Source of the DNA: Oscillospiraceae bacterium
GTDB lineage: Bacteria > Bacillota > Clostridia > Oscillospirales > Oscillospiraceae
Length of the DNA: 64,000 bases
Assembly: GCA_017434755.1 (NCBI GenBank)
Contig: JAFRER010000003.1
Location: forward strand, 124,001 to 188,000
Direction: 5' to 3'
Every line of letters starts with the position of its first letter. Position 1 is the stretch's first letter. Positions 46,889-56,619 of the stretch are shown here, in pieces. The notes below the pieces were generated by a model. The model made no database searches and was not told the DNA's origin. It saw nothing but the letters and a program-made list of their open reading frames with translations. The translations under genes were made by a program, and so were the position numbers.

Positions 46889-47134
46889 ATGGAAAAAGAA
46901 ATCTCATTTGAAGACGGTATCAGACGGATCGAGGAAATACTGGAAAAGCTTGAAAACGGGAATTCCGGACTTGCAGAGACCCTTTCTCTGTATGAAGAAG
47001 GAATGCTCCTGCTGAACCGGTGCAATTCCATGCTTGAATATGCCGAACAGAAAGTTGAGATCCTCAAGAGCTCTTTTGAGGAAAACCCGATCACAGCTTC
47101 TTTTTCCGGAGAGAACGTAAATGAAGATCAGTGA
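46889..47134 (+). CDS. xseB: Exodeoxyribonuclease VII small subunit
   Basis: 81-residue small subunit; ISFEDGIRRIEEILEKLENG and LAETLSLYEEGM match the two-helix fold. Overlaps ispA by 14 bases. Confidence 0.95.
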   Translation: MEKEISFEDGIRRIEEILEKLENGNSGLAETLSLYEEGMLLLNRCNSMLEYAEQKVEILKSSFEENPITASFSGENVNEDQ

Positions 47135-47984
47135 ATACAGTTCCCTGATCAACGATAAACTGAAGCACGCTATCAGTTTAAATAACGTAAGATACAAAGG
47201 TCTGTTCGACGCTATGACGTACAGTCTGAATGCAGGCGGGAAAAGGATAAGACCTGTTCTTACGCTGGAATTCTGCAGGATCTCAGGCGGAGAGTTCAAT
47301 CAGGCAATTCCAGTCGCATGTGCAGTTGAGATGCTCCATACCTACAGTCTTATCCATGATGATCTTCCCTGTATGGACAATGATGATCTGAGGAGAGGAA
47401 GGCCGACGAATCATATCGTTTTCGGAGAGTGCAATGCGCTTCTTGCCGGTGATGCTCTTTTGACGGAGTCTTTCTATCAGATAGCATCCAGTTCTCTAAA
47501 GGATTCCGTTAAAAACGGCTGCATCCGTGTTTTATCGGAAGCTGCAGGATTGAACGGTATGTGCGGTGGACAGTATCTTGATACCAATTACAGTGAAAGC
47601 TTTAATGAGAACGATATAATCACGATCAACATGCTTAAAACCGGAGCACTTCTGAAAGCATCATGCGTATTGGGCGTCATATGCGCGGAGGGTTCTGAGA
47701 GCCAGATCGAAGCTGCTTCCTTATTCGGAGATAATATCGGGCGGGCGTTTCAGATCAGAGACGATGTACTCGATGTGATCGGAAGCAGGGAAGTGCTCGG
47801 CAAGTCTGTAGGATCGGATAATAAGGAAATGAAGATCAATTATATGACACTCTACGGAGAGGAATACTGCATAAAACTGATCGAAGAGTATACTTCCAGG
47901 GCGAAAGATGCCTTGCTGCCCTGTTTTTCGGATACCGCGTTTCTGTTTGACCTGGCTGATTCATTAATTACCAGAAATAATTGA
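47121..47984 (+). CDS. ispA: Farnesyl/geranyl diphosphate synthase
   Basis: Short-chain trans-prenyltransferase joining IPP to DMAPP/GPP. 287 residues with GGKRIRPVL, first Asp-rich motif DDLPCMDNDDLRRG, and second QIRDDVLDV. Uses the products of the MEP pathway, three genes of which (dxs, ispD, ispF) are in this window; dxs follows directly. Confidence 0.95.
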   Translation: MKISEYSSLINDKLKHAISLNNVRYKGLFDAMTYSLNAGGKRIRPVLTLEFCRISGGEFNQAIPVACAVEMLHTYSLIHDDLPCMDNDDLRRGRPTNHIVFGECNALLAGDALLTESFYQIASSSLKDSVKNGCIRVLSEAAGLNGMCGGQYLDTNYSESFNENDIITINMLKTGALLKASCVLGVICAEGSESQIEAASLFGDNIGRAFQIRDDVLDVIGSREVLGKSVGSDNKEMKINYMTLYGEEYCIKLIEEYTSRAKDALLPCFSDTAFLFDLADSLITRNN

Positions 47985-47999
47985 GGAAGATGATTCGTT

Positions 48000-49859
48000 T
48001 TGGAAATACTTGATAAGCTTTCATCCAATGAAGATCTGCGTAAGCTTTCAAAGAATGAGATAAGCCTTTTATGCAGCGAGATCCGTGATACTGTTATCGA
48101 AACCGTATCACGAAACGGCGGACATCTGTCTTCAAATCTCGGTGCTGTTGAATTGACCGTTGCTCTTCACAGGGTATTTGATCCCGAAAAGGATAGGATT
48201 GTATTTGATGTCGGTCATCAGGCATATGCGCATAAGCTGTTGACAGGAAGGCTTTCTGTATTTAATTCTCTTCGAAAAACGGACGGGATCTCCGGTTTTC
48301 CCAATCCTAATGAGAGTGATGCGGATGCTTTTATTTCCGGTCATGCGTCAAATTCTGTTTCGGTGGCGCTCGGGATGGCAAGAGCAAGGACTCTTCTGCA
48401 TGAAGACTATGATGTTGTTGCAGTGATCGGTGACGGCGCGCTTACCGGCGGACTTGCTTATGAGGGGCTGGTCAATGCTTCACAAAGCAGAGAACCGATC
48501 GTTATAGTTATAAATGATAATAATATGTCTATCGGCAATAATGTCGGAGGCATGGCCATTATTCTGCAAAAGCTCAGGATCAATATGGATTACCTTTCCT
48601 TTAAATCCTGGCTGAAGGAAAACATTTTTAAAACCGGATCTCTGTACAGACTCATCCATTCATCAAAGGAAAAGATCAAAGCCGCTCTTCTGCCGAACAA
48701 CATATTTACGGATCTAGGATTTGAATATCTCGGTCCGATCGACGGGCATGATGTCGTTCTCATGGAACAGGTTTTCCGGCATGCAAATGAGATGAGAAAG
48801 CCTGTTATTGTCCATGTTATGACTAAAAAGGGAAAAGGCTGCCGATTTGCCGAGGATAATCCGGATATATACCACGGAACGGGCCCGTTTGATCCCAAAA
48901 CAGGAGAAGTGTTCAGCCAGCGGACATCCTGCTCCGATGTTTTCGGAGAGTATATCTGTGAACTGGCTAAAGACAATAAGCGAATTGCAGCTATCACCGC
49001 AGCTATGTCCTCCGGGACCGGACTGGATACATTCAAAAGGCGCTTCCCGGACAGGTTTTTCGATGTCGGTATTGCGGAAGGGCATGCCGTCACGTTTGCC
49101 GCCGGCCTTGCCAAACAGGGCATGGTTCCCGTTTTTGCGGTTTATTCCAGTTTCCTTCAGAGAAGTCTCGACATGCTGATCCATGATGTATCGCTGCTCA
49201 ATCTGCATGTGGTTATCTGCGTTGAGCGCGCAGGGATCGTCGGACAGGATGGGATGACACATCACGGCGTGTTCGATATTGCTTTTTTAAGCCTGATCCC
49301 CAATATTACGATTCTTGCACCTGCCTCTTTTTCGGAATTACGGGATATGCTTCGCTTTGCCGTTGATGAAGTATATGGACCGGTAGCCATCCGTATCCCC
49401 AAAGATGGGGAAGGCCCGTATGCGGAAAGCCATCTGAATGAAGAGCAGTTGATCCGCTCCGGTTCAGATATCACGCTTGTCGGATATGGCACGGAAGTCA
49501 ATGAATTGATAAAGGCAGCGGATATCCTGTCCGGATACGGTATTTCTTCGGAAATAATCAAACTCGGCATCTTAAAACCGAACCGATTCAAGAAGACGAT
49601 CGATTCTGTCAGCAGGACCGGAGTTCTTCTTATGGCGGAGGAGGTATGCGGAGAATCCTGCATTGGATCCAGGATCCTGGAAAAAGCGGAAGAATCCGGT
49701 ATATCGCTCCGGGCATCTTCGCTTATCAATCTCGGAGACGGGATTGTCCCTCACGGCGATCCCTGCGAGCTTCGTATGAGGTACCGGCTTGATGCGGCGT
49801 CCATAGCAAAGGAAGCCATGAAGATAGATAAGGAGCACAATGGCCAGGAAGAGACTTGA
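48000..49859 (+). CDS. dxs: 1-deoxy-D-xylulose-5-phosphate synthase
   Basis: TPP-dependent first enzyme of the MEP pathway (pyruvate + GAP). 619 residues. TPP motif GDGALTGGLAYEGL ending in NDNNMSIG, catalytic GHAS and HGTGPFD regions, and VERAGIVGQDGMTHHG in the transketolase pyrimidine domain. The start is TTG 48000 with GAGGAAG 10 bases upstream; no in-frame ATG fits. Overlaps tlyA by 20 bases. Confidence 0.95.
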   Translation: MEILDKLSSNEDLRKLSKNEISLLCSEIRDTVIETVSRNGGHLSSNLGAVELTVALHRVFDPEKDRIVFDVGHQAYAHKLLTGRLSVFNSLRKTDGISGFPNPNESDADAFISGHASNSVSVALGMARARTLLHEDYDVVAVIGDGALTGGLAYEGLVNASQSREPIVIVINDNNMSIGNNVGGMAIILQKLRINMDYLSFKSWLKENIFKTGSLYRLIHSSKEKIKAALLPNNIFTDLGFEYLGPIDGHDVVLMEQVFRHANEMRKPVIVHVMTKKGKGCRFAEDNPDIYHGTGPFDPKTGEVFSQRTSCSDVFGEYICELAKDNKRIAAITAAMSSGTGLDTFKRRFPDRFFDVGIAEGHAVTFAAGLAKQGMVPVFAVYSSFLQRSLDMLIHDVSLLNLHVVICVERAGIVGQDGMTHHGVFDIAFLSLIPNITILAPASFSELRDMLRFAVDEVYGPVAIRIPKDGEGPYAESHLNEEQLIRSGSDITLVGYGTEVNELIKAADILSGYGISSEIIKLGILKPNRFKKTIDSVSRTGVLLMAEEVCGESCIGSRILEKAEESGISLRASSLINLGDGIVPHGDPCELRMRYRLDAASIAKEAMKIDKEHNGQEET

Positions 49860-50631
49860 TCAGCTCATGTTTGAACGATCTCTAGCTGAAAGCCGGGAAA
49901 AGGCAAAGGCGCTTATCATGGAAGGGATCGTGTATGTAAACGGAGAGAAAGAGAATAAGGCAGGCACGCAGATCCCGGAGGACAGCGTTATAGAGGTCAG
50001 AGGGAATCCTATGCCTTACGTGAGCAGGGGAGGTCTCAAGCTTGAGAAGGCACTTGTTTCCTTTCAGGTTGATCCTTCTGACAGGATATGCCTCGACTGC
50101 GGAGCATCAACCGGCGGGTTTACCGATGTGCTGCTTCAAAACGGAGCAAAGCTCGTTTATGCGGTCGATGTCGGATATGGGCAGCTGGCTTGGAAGCTCA
50201 GGAATGATCCCCGTGTGATCAATCTTGAGCGTACGAATGCGAGATATATAGACAGGGATGTAATACCGGAGCCTATTGAAATGGCTGTCATAGATGTTTC
50301 CTTTATTTCACTGAAACTCCTTCTTCCGGCTGTCTCAGCTCTTCTGGCTGAAAATGCGGAGATCATCTGCCTGATCAAGCCGCAGTTTGAGGCGGGCAAA
50401 GAAAAGGTCGGAAAGAAAGGCGTAGTCAGGGACAAAGAAACGCATGCAGCTGTTATCCGGGATATACTTGAATATGTTCCGACCCTTGGAATGTATCCTG
50501 CTGGTCTGGATTATTCACCGATTAAGGGCCCTGAGGGAAATATAGAGTTCCTCTGTTATCTTCGCAATTCTTTCGTTGATTATAAACCGGACATCGATAC
50601 GGTAGTAGACAGGTCACATTATGAGCTGTGA
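49840..50631 (+). CDS. tlyA: TlyA family rRNA 2'-O-methyltransferase / hemolysin-like protein
   Basis: 263 residues: S4 RNA-binding domain (RLDQLMFERSLAESREKAKAL as two overlapping motifs, about 3-62) and an FtsJ-type Rossmann domain with DCGASTGGFTDVLL and a K-D-K-E set (Lys of SRGGLKLEKAL, Asp in AVIDVSFISL, Lys of LIKPQFEAG). Family members methylate 16S/23S rRNA. Conserved position between dxs and argR. Confidence 0.92.
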   Translation: MARKRLDQLMFERSLAESREKAKALIMEGIVYVNGEKENKAGTQIPEDSVIEVRGNPMPYVSRGGLKLEKALVSFQVDPSDRICLDCGASTGGFTDVLLQNGAKLVYAVDVGYGQLAWKLRNDPRVINLERTNARYIDRDVIPEPIEMAVIDVSFISLKLLLPAVSALLAENAEIICLIKPQFEAGKEKVGKKGVVRDKETHAAVIRDILEYVPTLGMYPAGLDYSPIKGPEGNIEFLCYLRNSFVDYKPDIDTVVDRSHYEL

Positions 50632-50644
50632 TAGGAATGATGAT

Positions 50645-51496
50645 ATGATTGCATTGTGCCCGAATCCATATCGAGATATCAGACTGGATTATACAAGAGA
50701 GGTCATGCAGATCCTCAATAAGGAAGGTTTTGCAACCTGTATCTGCCCTGTTTTCGCCGATCCCGGAGAGAAGGTCCTGCCGGACGATCTTGTATACAGT
50801 CCATTGAAAGATGCTGCAGGATGTTCCCTTGCCGTCGTTATAGGCGGGGACGGGACCATTCTTGCGGTTGCCAGAGAACTGATCGATTCCGCGATGCCTT
50901 TATTCGGGATCAATCTCGGTACGAAAGGATTTCTTTGCACGACGGATCCGAGTGAACCGGACTGTGCGGAACTGCTGATACGTGCGGCAAAAAAAGATCT
51001 TCTGATGTGCAGCAGAATGATGCTGGATGTTGAAGTCTTCCGGGATGAACAATGCATCTTTTCCAACTATGCGCTCAACGATGCCGTCTTACGCGGATAT
51101 ATAGACTGTATACAGACGGATATCTACATCAATGATGTAATGATAAAATCCTATTTCGGCGACGGCGTGATCCTCTCCACACCATCCGGTTCCACGGGAT
51201 ACTCGATGTCTGCCGGTGGACCTATCGTCGAACCGTCTGCCAATAATTATATTATCACTCCCATATGCGCGCATTCTTTATCTGCCAGGAGCTTTGTTCT
51301 TACGACGAAGAAACAGATAAAGGTCATTGTGGAGAGACTTCATGGCAGAAGAGCGTACATCTCCGTTGACGGAGGAGATCCGATGGAACTGATGAACGGA
51401 GACTGTATCAGGATACGCAAATCCGATAAGTACTTTCACATTCTGGAACGGGACAGTTTTTCCTATTTCGAGAATATTTCCAATAAACTATATTAA
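50645..51496 (+). CDS. nadK: NAD kinase
   Basis: Makes NADP from NAD with ATP or polyphosphate. Seen: VIGGDGTILAVA, NLGTKGFLC and STPSGSTGYSMSAGGP. ATG 50645 has AGGA 7-8 bases upstream and gives a typical N-terminus (MIALCPNPYRD), 283 residues; an upstream ATG at 50621 overlapping tlyA would add eight residues. Confidence 0.94.
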   Translation: MIALCPNPYRDIRLDYTREVMQILNKEGFATCICPVFADPGEKVLPDDLVYSPLKDAAGCSLAVVIGGDGTILAVARELIDSAMPLFGINLGTKGFLCTTDPSEPDCAELLIRAAKKDLLMCSRMMLDVEVFRDEQCIFSNYALNDAVLRGYIDCIQTDIYINDVMIKSYFGDGVILSTPSGSTGYSMSAGGPIVEPSANNYIITPICAHSLSARSFVLTTKKQIKVIVERLHGRRAYISVDGGDPMELMNGDCIRIRKSDKYFHILERDSFSYFENISNKLY

Positions 51497-51512
51497 GACA
51501 GGGTGATTGCTT

Positions 51513-51959
51513 GTGAAATCCGGAAGACAGGATGCAATTAAAAAGATCATATCCGAAAACGAGATCGAAACGCAGAACCAGCTCCTTGAAGAGCTGGAGA
51601 AGATCGGCATCAGGACCACTCAGGCCACGCTATCGAGGGATATAAAAAACCTTCAGCTTACAAAATCCATTAACAGCAACAACAAGTATGTCTATATCCT
51701 CTCTCCGAAAAAAGATGACGCATCGCTGAGCCGCCTGATGAAGATATTCAGAGAATGTGTCATCTCGTATGATAACGCGCAGAACATCATTGTTATCAAG
51801 ACCCTTCCCGGATTGGCCGGAGCTGCCTGTTCCGCTTTCGACAACATGAATGTTCAGAAACTCGTAGGATCCATTGCCGGAGATGATACCGCTTTTCTTC
51901 TTTTTAAAGACACGGAAAGCGCTGATGAATTCTTGAATAAGATCAATTCGATTCTTTGA
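51513..51959 (+). CDS. argR: Arginine repressor ArgR/AhrC
   Basis: Hexameric arginine-responsive regulator. 148 residues from GTG 51513 (ACAGGGTG upstream; TTG 51507 is too close to it): winged helix with TQATLSRDIKNLQL, and C-terminal arginine-binding VGSIAGDDTAFLLF with the paired Asp. The argR-recN neighbourhood is conserved in Bacillota although recN has no arginine link. Confidence 0.94.
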   Translation: MKSGRQDAIKKIISENEIETQNQLLEELEKIGIRTTQATLSRDIKNLQLTKSINSNNKYVYILSPKKDDASLSRLMKIFRECVISYDNAQNIIVIKTLPGLAGAACSAFDNMNVQKLVGSIAGDDTAFLLFKDTESADEFLNKINSIL

Positions 51960-51975
51960 TCCAGGGAAATGTGAT

Positions 51976-53685
51976 ATGCTTGAAATATTACATATCGAAA
52001 ATGTTGCCGTCATAGAAAGTGCGGATATAGAGTTCTCGCATGGTTTGAATGTTCTGACCGGAGAAACAGGTGCCGGCAAATCGATCGTGATCGATTCGAT
52101 CGGTGCCGTGACGGGATCAAAGCTTTCCAGAGAAATCATCCGGAAAGGCTGTGATGCAGCAACTGTTTCCGCATCGTTCAGTTTGTCTCCTGAAGCCGCT
52201 GAATGGCTTGATCAGAATGATTATGCAAGCGACGATGAACTGCTCATTTCCCGGAAGATCACATCCGACGGAAGAAACTCCTGCAGGATCAATGGCAGAC
52301 CGGCTTCCGTTTCCCAATTGAAGGATCTGTCTAACTGTCTGATAGACATACACGGGCAGAATGATGGAAGACTGCTCCTGGATGAAAGATCGCATCTGAA
52401 TTATCTGGATTCCTTTGGAGGCTTCACGGAACTCCTTGAACAGTACAGGTGCGTTTATGCTGAGTACGGCCGGCTGACGGAGGAGATCGAAGCCTTACAG
52501 GTTGATGATCTGGAAAAAAGCAGACTATCCGATTCGCTCTCTTTTGCCATAGATGAGCTTGAAGCTGCGCAGATCAGTCCGGGAGAATATGACAGCCTTC
52601 TTTCAAAAAGGGATCTGCTTCGGAATTCCGAGAAATTGACGGAGAACATTCAACTTGCACTGGAAACGCTTGACGGGGAATCAGACACGAATGTTTCCTC
52701 TTTGATTCGTGACTGTTCTTATTATCTGGATAAAGCCGCCTCGATCAGCAATGACCTTTCTGTTTGTTCCGATAAACTTGGCGAGGCCTCCTTCCTTATT
52801 TCCGATATTACGGAGACGCTGAGAGATTATATCGATGCTCTGGATTTTTCCGAAGAGCAGTATAATGCACTAGAGATGCGTATTTCGCAGCTCAGCCGGT
52901 TATTCAGAAAGTATAACCGTGATGAGGATGATCTGATCTCTTATCTGGATGAATGCCATGATAAGCTCGATAAGATCCGCTATTCGGATGTTCTTCTTGA
53001 AAAATACCGTGCTGAACGGGATGATACAGCCGGGAAATGTCTGTCAATGGCAGAGAAGCTTTCAGAAGCACGAAAAACGGCTGCCGGCATTCTTCAGAAA
53101 AAAATCGAGGAACAGCTGAAGGATCTGAATATGCCGTCTGTAAGGTTCTATGTGGACTTTTCCGCGGTGGAAAAAGAAAACGGCTTTGATAAGGACGGTA
53201 TCGACAGGGTACGGTTTCTGATGTCTGCTAATGCAGGTGAGGATCCCGGAAAGATCAGCCGGATCGCCTCCGGAGGAGAACTGAGCCGGATCATGCTCGC
53301 TTTGAAAAATGTGTTTTCCGAGAAGGATCCGGTTCCAACTCTGATCTTTGATGAGATAGATTCCGGCGTTTCCGGTATAGCCGGGCAGAAAGTTGCTGAG
53401 AAATTGTATAATGTAGCCATATCGAAGCAGGTGCTTTGTGTTTCGCATCTTCCGCAGATAGCGGCCATGGCGGATCAGCAGTTTCTGATAGAAAAATCAG
53501 AAAAAGACGGCAGAACATATACTTCTGTTGAGCCACTGGATTTTGAGGGCAGAAAACATGAACTGGCAAGGCTTTACGGAGGAGAACATATTACCGCCAC
53601 AACGGTCAGGAGCGCAGAAGAACAGCTCGGATCCGCTCAGGCGTATAAGAATTCAATAGGACAAATGATCATCGGAGGGTTTTAA
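51976..53685 (+). CDS. recN: DNA repair protein RecN
   Basis: SMC-like ATPase acting early in double-strand break repair. 569 residues: Walker A LTGETGAGKSIVIDS, DIHGQNDGRLLL, a long coiled coil (about 145-370), signature ASGGELSRIMLALK, Walker B IFDEIDSGVSG and CVSHLPQIAAMADQ. Confidence 0.96.
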   Translation: MLEILHIENVAVIESADIEFSHGLNVLTGETGAGKSIVIDSIGAVTGSKLSREIIRKGCDAATVSASFSLSPEAAEWLDQNDYASDDELLISRKITSDGRNSCRINGRPASVSQLKDLSNCLIDIHGQNDGRLLLDERSHLNYLDSFGGFTELLEQYRCVYAEYGRLTEEIEALQVDDLEKSRLSDSLSFAIDELEAAQISPGEYDSLLSKRDLLRNSEKLTENIQLALETLDGESDTNVSSLIRDCSYYLDKAASISNDLSVCSDKLGEASFLISDITETLRDYIDALDFSEEQYNALEMRISQLSRLFRKYNRDEDDLISYLDECHDKLDKIRYSDVLLEKYRAERDDTAGKCLSMAEKLSEARKTAAGILQKKIEEQLKDLNMPSVRFYVDFSAVEKENGFDKDGIDRVRFLMSANAGEDPGKISRIASGGELSRIMLALKNVFSEKDPVPTLIFDEIDSGVSGIAGQKVAEKLYNVAISKQVLCVSHLPQIAAMADQQFLIEKSEKDGRTYTSVEPLDFEGRKHELARLYGGEHITATTVRSAEEQLGSAQAYKNSIGQMIIGGF

Positions 53686-53687
53686 GA

Positions 53688-54911
53688 ATGGGATTATATG
53701 AAGAACTTGTTGCCAGAGGACTTATCGCCCAGGTAACGAATGAAGAAGAGATAAGAGAACTTGTCAATAACGGAAAGGCAACATTCTATATCGGATTCGA
53801 CTGCACGGCTGACAGCCTGACGGCAGGCCATTTTATGGCTCTTACGCTTATGAAAAGGCTTCAGATGGCAGGGAATAGACCGATCGCTCTTATTGGCGGC
53901 GGAACCACAATGATCGGGGATCCTTCCGGCAGGACCGATATGCGGAAAATGCTGACGAAGGAAGATATCGACCATAACGCCGAGTGCTTCAAGCGTCAGA
54001 TGGAGAGATTCATCGACTTTTCCGACGGAAAGGCGCTGATGATCAACAATGCTGACTGGCTTCTCTCCTTGAACTATGTAGATCTGCTGCGGGAAGTCGG
54101 CGCGTGCTTTTCCGTTAACAACATGCTTCGGGCTGAGTGCTACAGGCAGAGGATGGAAAAAGGGCTGAGTTTCCTCGAGTTCAATTATATGATCATGCAG
54201 AGCTATGATTTTTATTATCTCTTCCAGCATTATGACTGCAACATGCAGTTCGGCGGAGATGATCAGTGGAGCAATATGTTGGGCGGAACGGAGCTCATTC
54301 GCAAAAAGCTCGGCAAAGACGCTCATGCCATGACCATAACCCTGCTTACGGATTCCCAGGGCAATAAAATGGGCAAGACGGCCGGCAACGCTGTCTGGCT
54401 CGATCCGAACAAGACAAGTCCGTATGAGTTCTATCAGTACTGGAGAAACGTTGCTGACGATGATGTCCTGAAATGCATCCGGATGCTTACGTTTATCCCC
54501 TTGGAGAAGATCGACGAGATGATCGGATGGGAGGGAAGCCAGCTCAACATGGCCAAGGAGATCCTTGCATTCGAACTGACGGCTCTTGTCCACGGAGAAG
54601 AGGAGGCCAGAAAAGTCGAAGCATCCGCCCGTGAGCTGTTCGGAGGCGTTGGGAACGGGAATGATCTTCCTTCCATCATTCTAACTGATGAGGATCTTCC
54701 GGACGGGAAAATCGATATCTTGAATCTTCTCGTAAAGAGCGGCCTGTGCACGAACAATTCGGATGCGAGACGCAATGTGCAGCAGGGAGGCGTATCCGTG
54801 AACAACAGTAAAGTATCGGATATCAAATATACCGTGACCTTGAAGGATATTTCTGACGGACTGATCGTTAAAAAAGGAAAAAAGAATTTCTGCAAAGTTC
54901 TCTATAAGTAA
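53688..54911 (+). CDS. tyrS: Tyrosyl-tRNA synthetase
   Basis: Class I synthetase. 407 residues: HIGH-region variant TAGHFMALTLMKRL, KMSKS-region variant KMGKTAGNAVW and a C-terminal S4 domain (about 340-407). These variants are common in this TyrRS subgroup. Two bases after recN; ends at a strong terminator. Confidence 0.96.
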   Translation: MGLYEELVARGLIAQVTNEEEIRELVNNGKATFYIGFDCTADSLTAGHFMALTLMKRLQMAGNRPIALIGGGTTMIGDPSGRTDMRKMLTKEDIDHNAECFKRQMERFIDFSDGKALMINNADWLLSLNYVDLLREVGACFSVNNMLRAECYRQRMEKGLSFLEFNYMIMQSYDFYYLFQHYDCNMQFGGDDQWSNMLGGTELIRKKLGKDAHAMTITLLTDSQGNKMGKTAGNAVWLDPNKTSPYEFYQYWRNVADDDVLKCIRMLTFIPLEKIDEMIGWEGSQLNMAKEILAFELTALVHGEEEARKVEASARELFGGVGNGNDLPSIILTDEDLPDGKIDILNLLVKSGLCTNNSDARRNVQQGGVSVNNSKVSDIKYTVTLKDISDGLIVKKGKKNFCKVLYK

Positions 54912-54946
54912 AAAAAAGGATCCCGCTTCATGCGGGATCCTTTTTT
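54912..54946. terminator. Bidirectional terminator, tyrS / ybaK
   Basis: GGATCCCGC (54918-54926) pairs with GCGGGATCC (54932-54940), extended by A6/T6 flanks, so both strands have a T tail. Separates tyrS (+) from ybaK (-). Confidence 0.92.
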
Positions 54947-54952
54947 ATATCT

Positions 54953-55429
54953 TCAGTTTTGTTCCGGAACGGTACAGACATCAATCCATTCCAATGCATT
55001 CGAATACCGGTACAGTTCATCAAGATCAAGCTCGATCGCGCTGCTCTGGCTGCCCACTGCAGGGAAAACCGTCGTAAACCGTTTCATGCTTTCATCGAGA
55101 TATACCGGTATGTCCTTGCTGATTCCGAACGGACAGACGCCTCCGACCGGATGACCGATCTTTTCCATCACTTCATCAGGCGAGAGCATTTTTGCTTTAA
55201 AGTGAAACTTATCTTTGAATTTATGGTTGTCGATCCTTGCGTCTCCGGCTGCGAGAATGAGCATGCAGTTTTCTGGAGTCCTGAAAGAAAGTGTTTTTGC
55301 GATCCGCGCTCCTTCCACGCCCAGCGCCAGAGCTGCGAGTTCAACAGTTGCGGAGGAAACCGTAAACTCGATGACACGGTCTTCCATTCCGAACTGTCTG
55401 AAATACTCGCGACCTTTTTCTATTGACAT
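54953..55429 (-). CDS. YbaK/EbsC family aminoacyl-tRNA deacylase
   Basis: 158-residue trans-editing domain, probably hydrolysing mischarged Cys-tRNA-Pro or similar. Seen: TVELAALALGVEGARIAKTL, LILAAGDARID, and the GGVCPFGI loop with conserved Gly-Gly-Val-x-Pro. Last gene of the xpaC-telA-ybaK operon; the RBS (AAAGGA) sits over the telA stop. Confidence 0.9.
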   Translation of the reverse strand: MSIEKGREYFRQFGMEDRVIEFTVSSATVELAALALGVEGARIAKTLSFRTPENCMLILAAGDARIDNHKFKDKFHFKAKMLSPDEVMEKIGHPVGGVCPFGISKDIPVYLDESMKRFTTVFPAVGSQSSAIELDLDELYRYSNALEWIDVCTVPEQN

Positions 55430-55437
55430 AGTATTTG

Positions 55438-56595
55438 TTATCCTTTGATCTCCAGGAGTTTCTTCTTGAGTTCGTCCTCGATCTTGGCAAGTTCGTCCTC
55501 AGCCTTTGCGCGGCGGAGTCTGCCTTCATCCTGGATCTGTCTTACTTCATCAAGAGCGGTAATGAGTTCCTGATTGGTCTTCTTCAGAGTCTCAAGGTCT
55601 ACGATGCCACGCTCAGCTTCTTTGGCTATCGCGACACTGCCGGTATGAAGAGTCTGAGCATTCTTGGCAAGGAGTTCGTTTGTCACTTCGGTTACCTCAC
55701 GCTGCGCTTTCATTGCCTGCTCGGAATGATACATGGACAATGCCATGACCATCTGACTCTTCCAGAGAGGAATGGTATTGACGATAGAGGATCTGATCTT
55801 TTCAGACATCAGCGTATCGTTGTTCTGCATCATCCTGATCTGAGGAGACATCTGCAGTGAGATCGTTCTGGTTAGCTCAAGATCGTGGATCTTCTTCTCG
55901 AATCTGCCGATCATGTTGGCAAAGTCATTTGCAGCCTGAGCATCTTCGGCAAGACCGGATTCCTGCGCTTTTTTCTGATATTCCGGAAGCTCGACGTTCC
56001 GGAGCTCTTCAATTTTCAGCTTACCGGCGAGGATGTACATGGTGAGCTCTTTGAGATACTCTTCATTCTTCTCATACATCTTGTCGAGCATCTTGATGTC
56101 TTTCAGCAGAACGATCTCATGGTTTTCGAGGTTTTCCACTATCTTGTCTACATTTACCTCGGCTTTGTCATACTGCGCTTTCATGGAAGCAATGTTCTGC
56201 TGGGTCTTTTTGAAAAGGCCTTTTATGCCTTTTTTCTCTTCTTCGCCGAAATTGAGACCCTTGAGTTCGACAACAAGATCGGAGAGCATATCACCGACCT
56301 CACCAAGGTCCTTCGTACGGACGGAGTTGAGAGTGTTTTCTGAAAATTCCGCTATGTTTTTCTGCGCAGCGCTGCCGTAATTGAGCACCTGCTCGGAATT
56401 CATCACGTCGATCTTTGTAACAAATTCTCTGACGGCAGCCTGCTCTTCATCTGACAATGCAGAAAGGTCTACGCCCTTTTTCTCTTTTTCTTCTTCAACG
56501 ACTGATTCCGCTTCAGCGACTGCTGCAGCTGCGGCGGTCATTTCTTCCTGGGCAGAGCCTTCTCCTGAAAGAGTCAAAGTTGGGATAGCACTCAT
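55438..56595 (-). CDS. Toxic anion resistance protein (TelA family)
   Basis: 385-residue highly helical TelA/YaaN/KlaA protein. Alanine- and glutamate-rich N-terminus, coiled-coil core, and family segments such as LDKMYEKNEEYLKELTMYI and LTRTISLQMSPQIRMMQNND. Linked to tellurite or cell-envelope stress in several bacteria; biochemical function unclear. It pairs with xpaC as in B. subtilis xpaC-yaaN. Confidence 0.9.
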   Translation of the reverse strand: MSAIPTLTLSGEGSAQEEMTAAAAAVAEAESVVEEEKEKKGVDLSALSDEEQAAVREFVTKIDVMNSEQVLNYGSAAQKNIAEFSENTLNSVRTKDLGEVGDMLSDLVVELKGLNFGEEEKKGIKGLFKKTQQNIASMKAQYDKAEVNVDKIVENLENHEIVLLKDIKMLDKMYEKNEEYLKELTMYILAGKLKIEELRNVELPEYQKKAQESGLAEDAQAANDFANMIGRFEKKIHDLELTRTISLQMSPQIRMMQNNDTLMSEKIRSSIVNTIPLWKSQMVMALSMYHSEQAMKAQREVTEVTNELLAKNAQTLHTGSVAIAKEAERGIVDLETLKKTNQELITALDEVRQIQDEGRLRRAKAEDELAKIEDELKKKLLEIKG

Positions 56596-56619
56596 GATTT
56601 ATCTCCTTTTTATAGTATT

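Noticed and set aside
53688-54911. Degenerate HIGH and KMSKS motifs in tyrS
   Set aside because: GHFM and KMGKT are normal variants in this TyrRS subgroup, not signs of inactivation.
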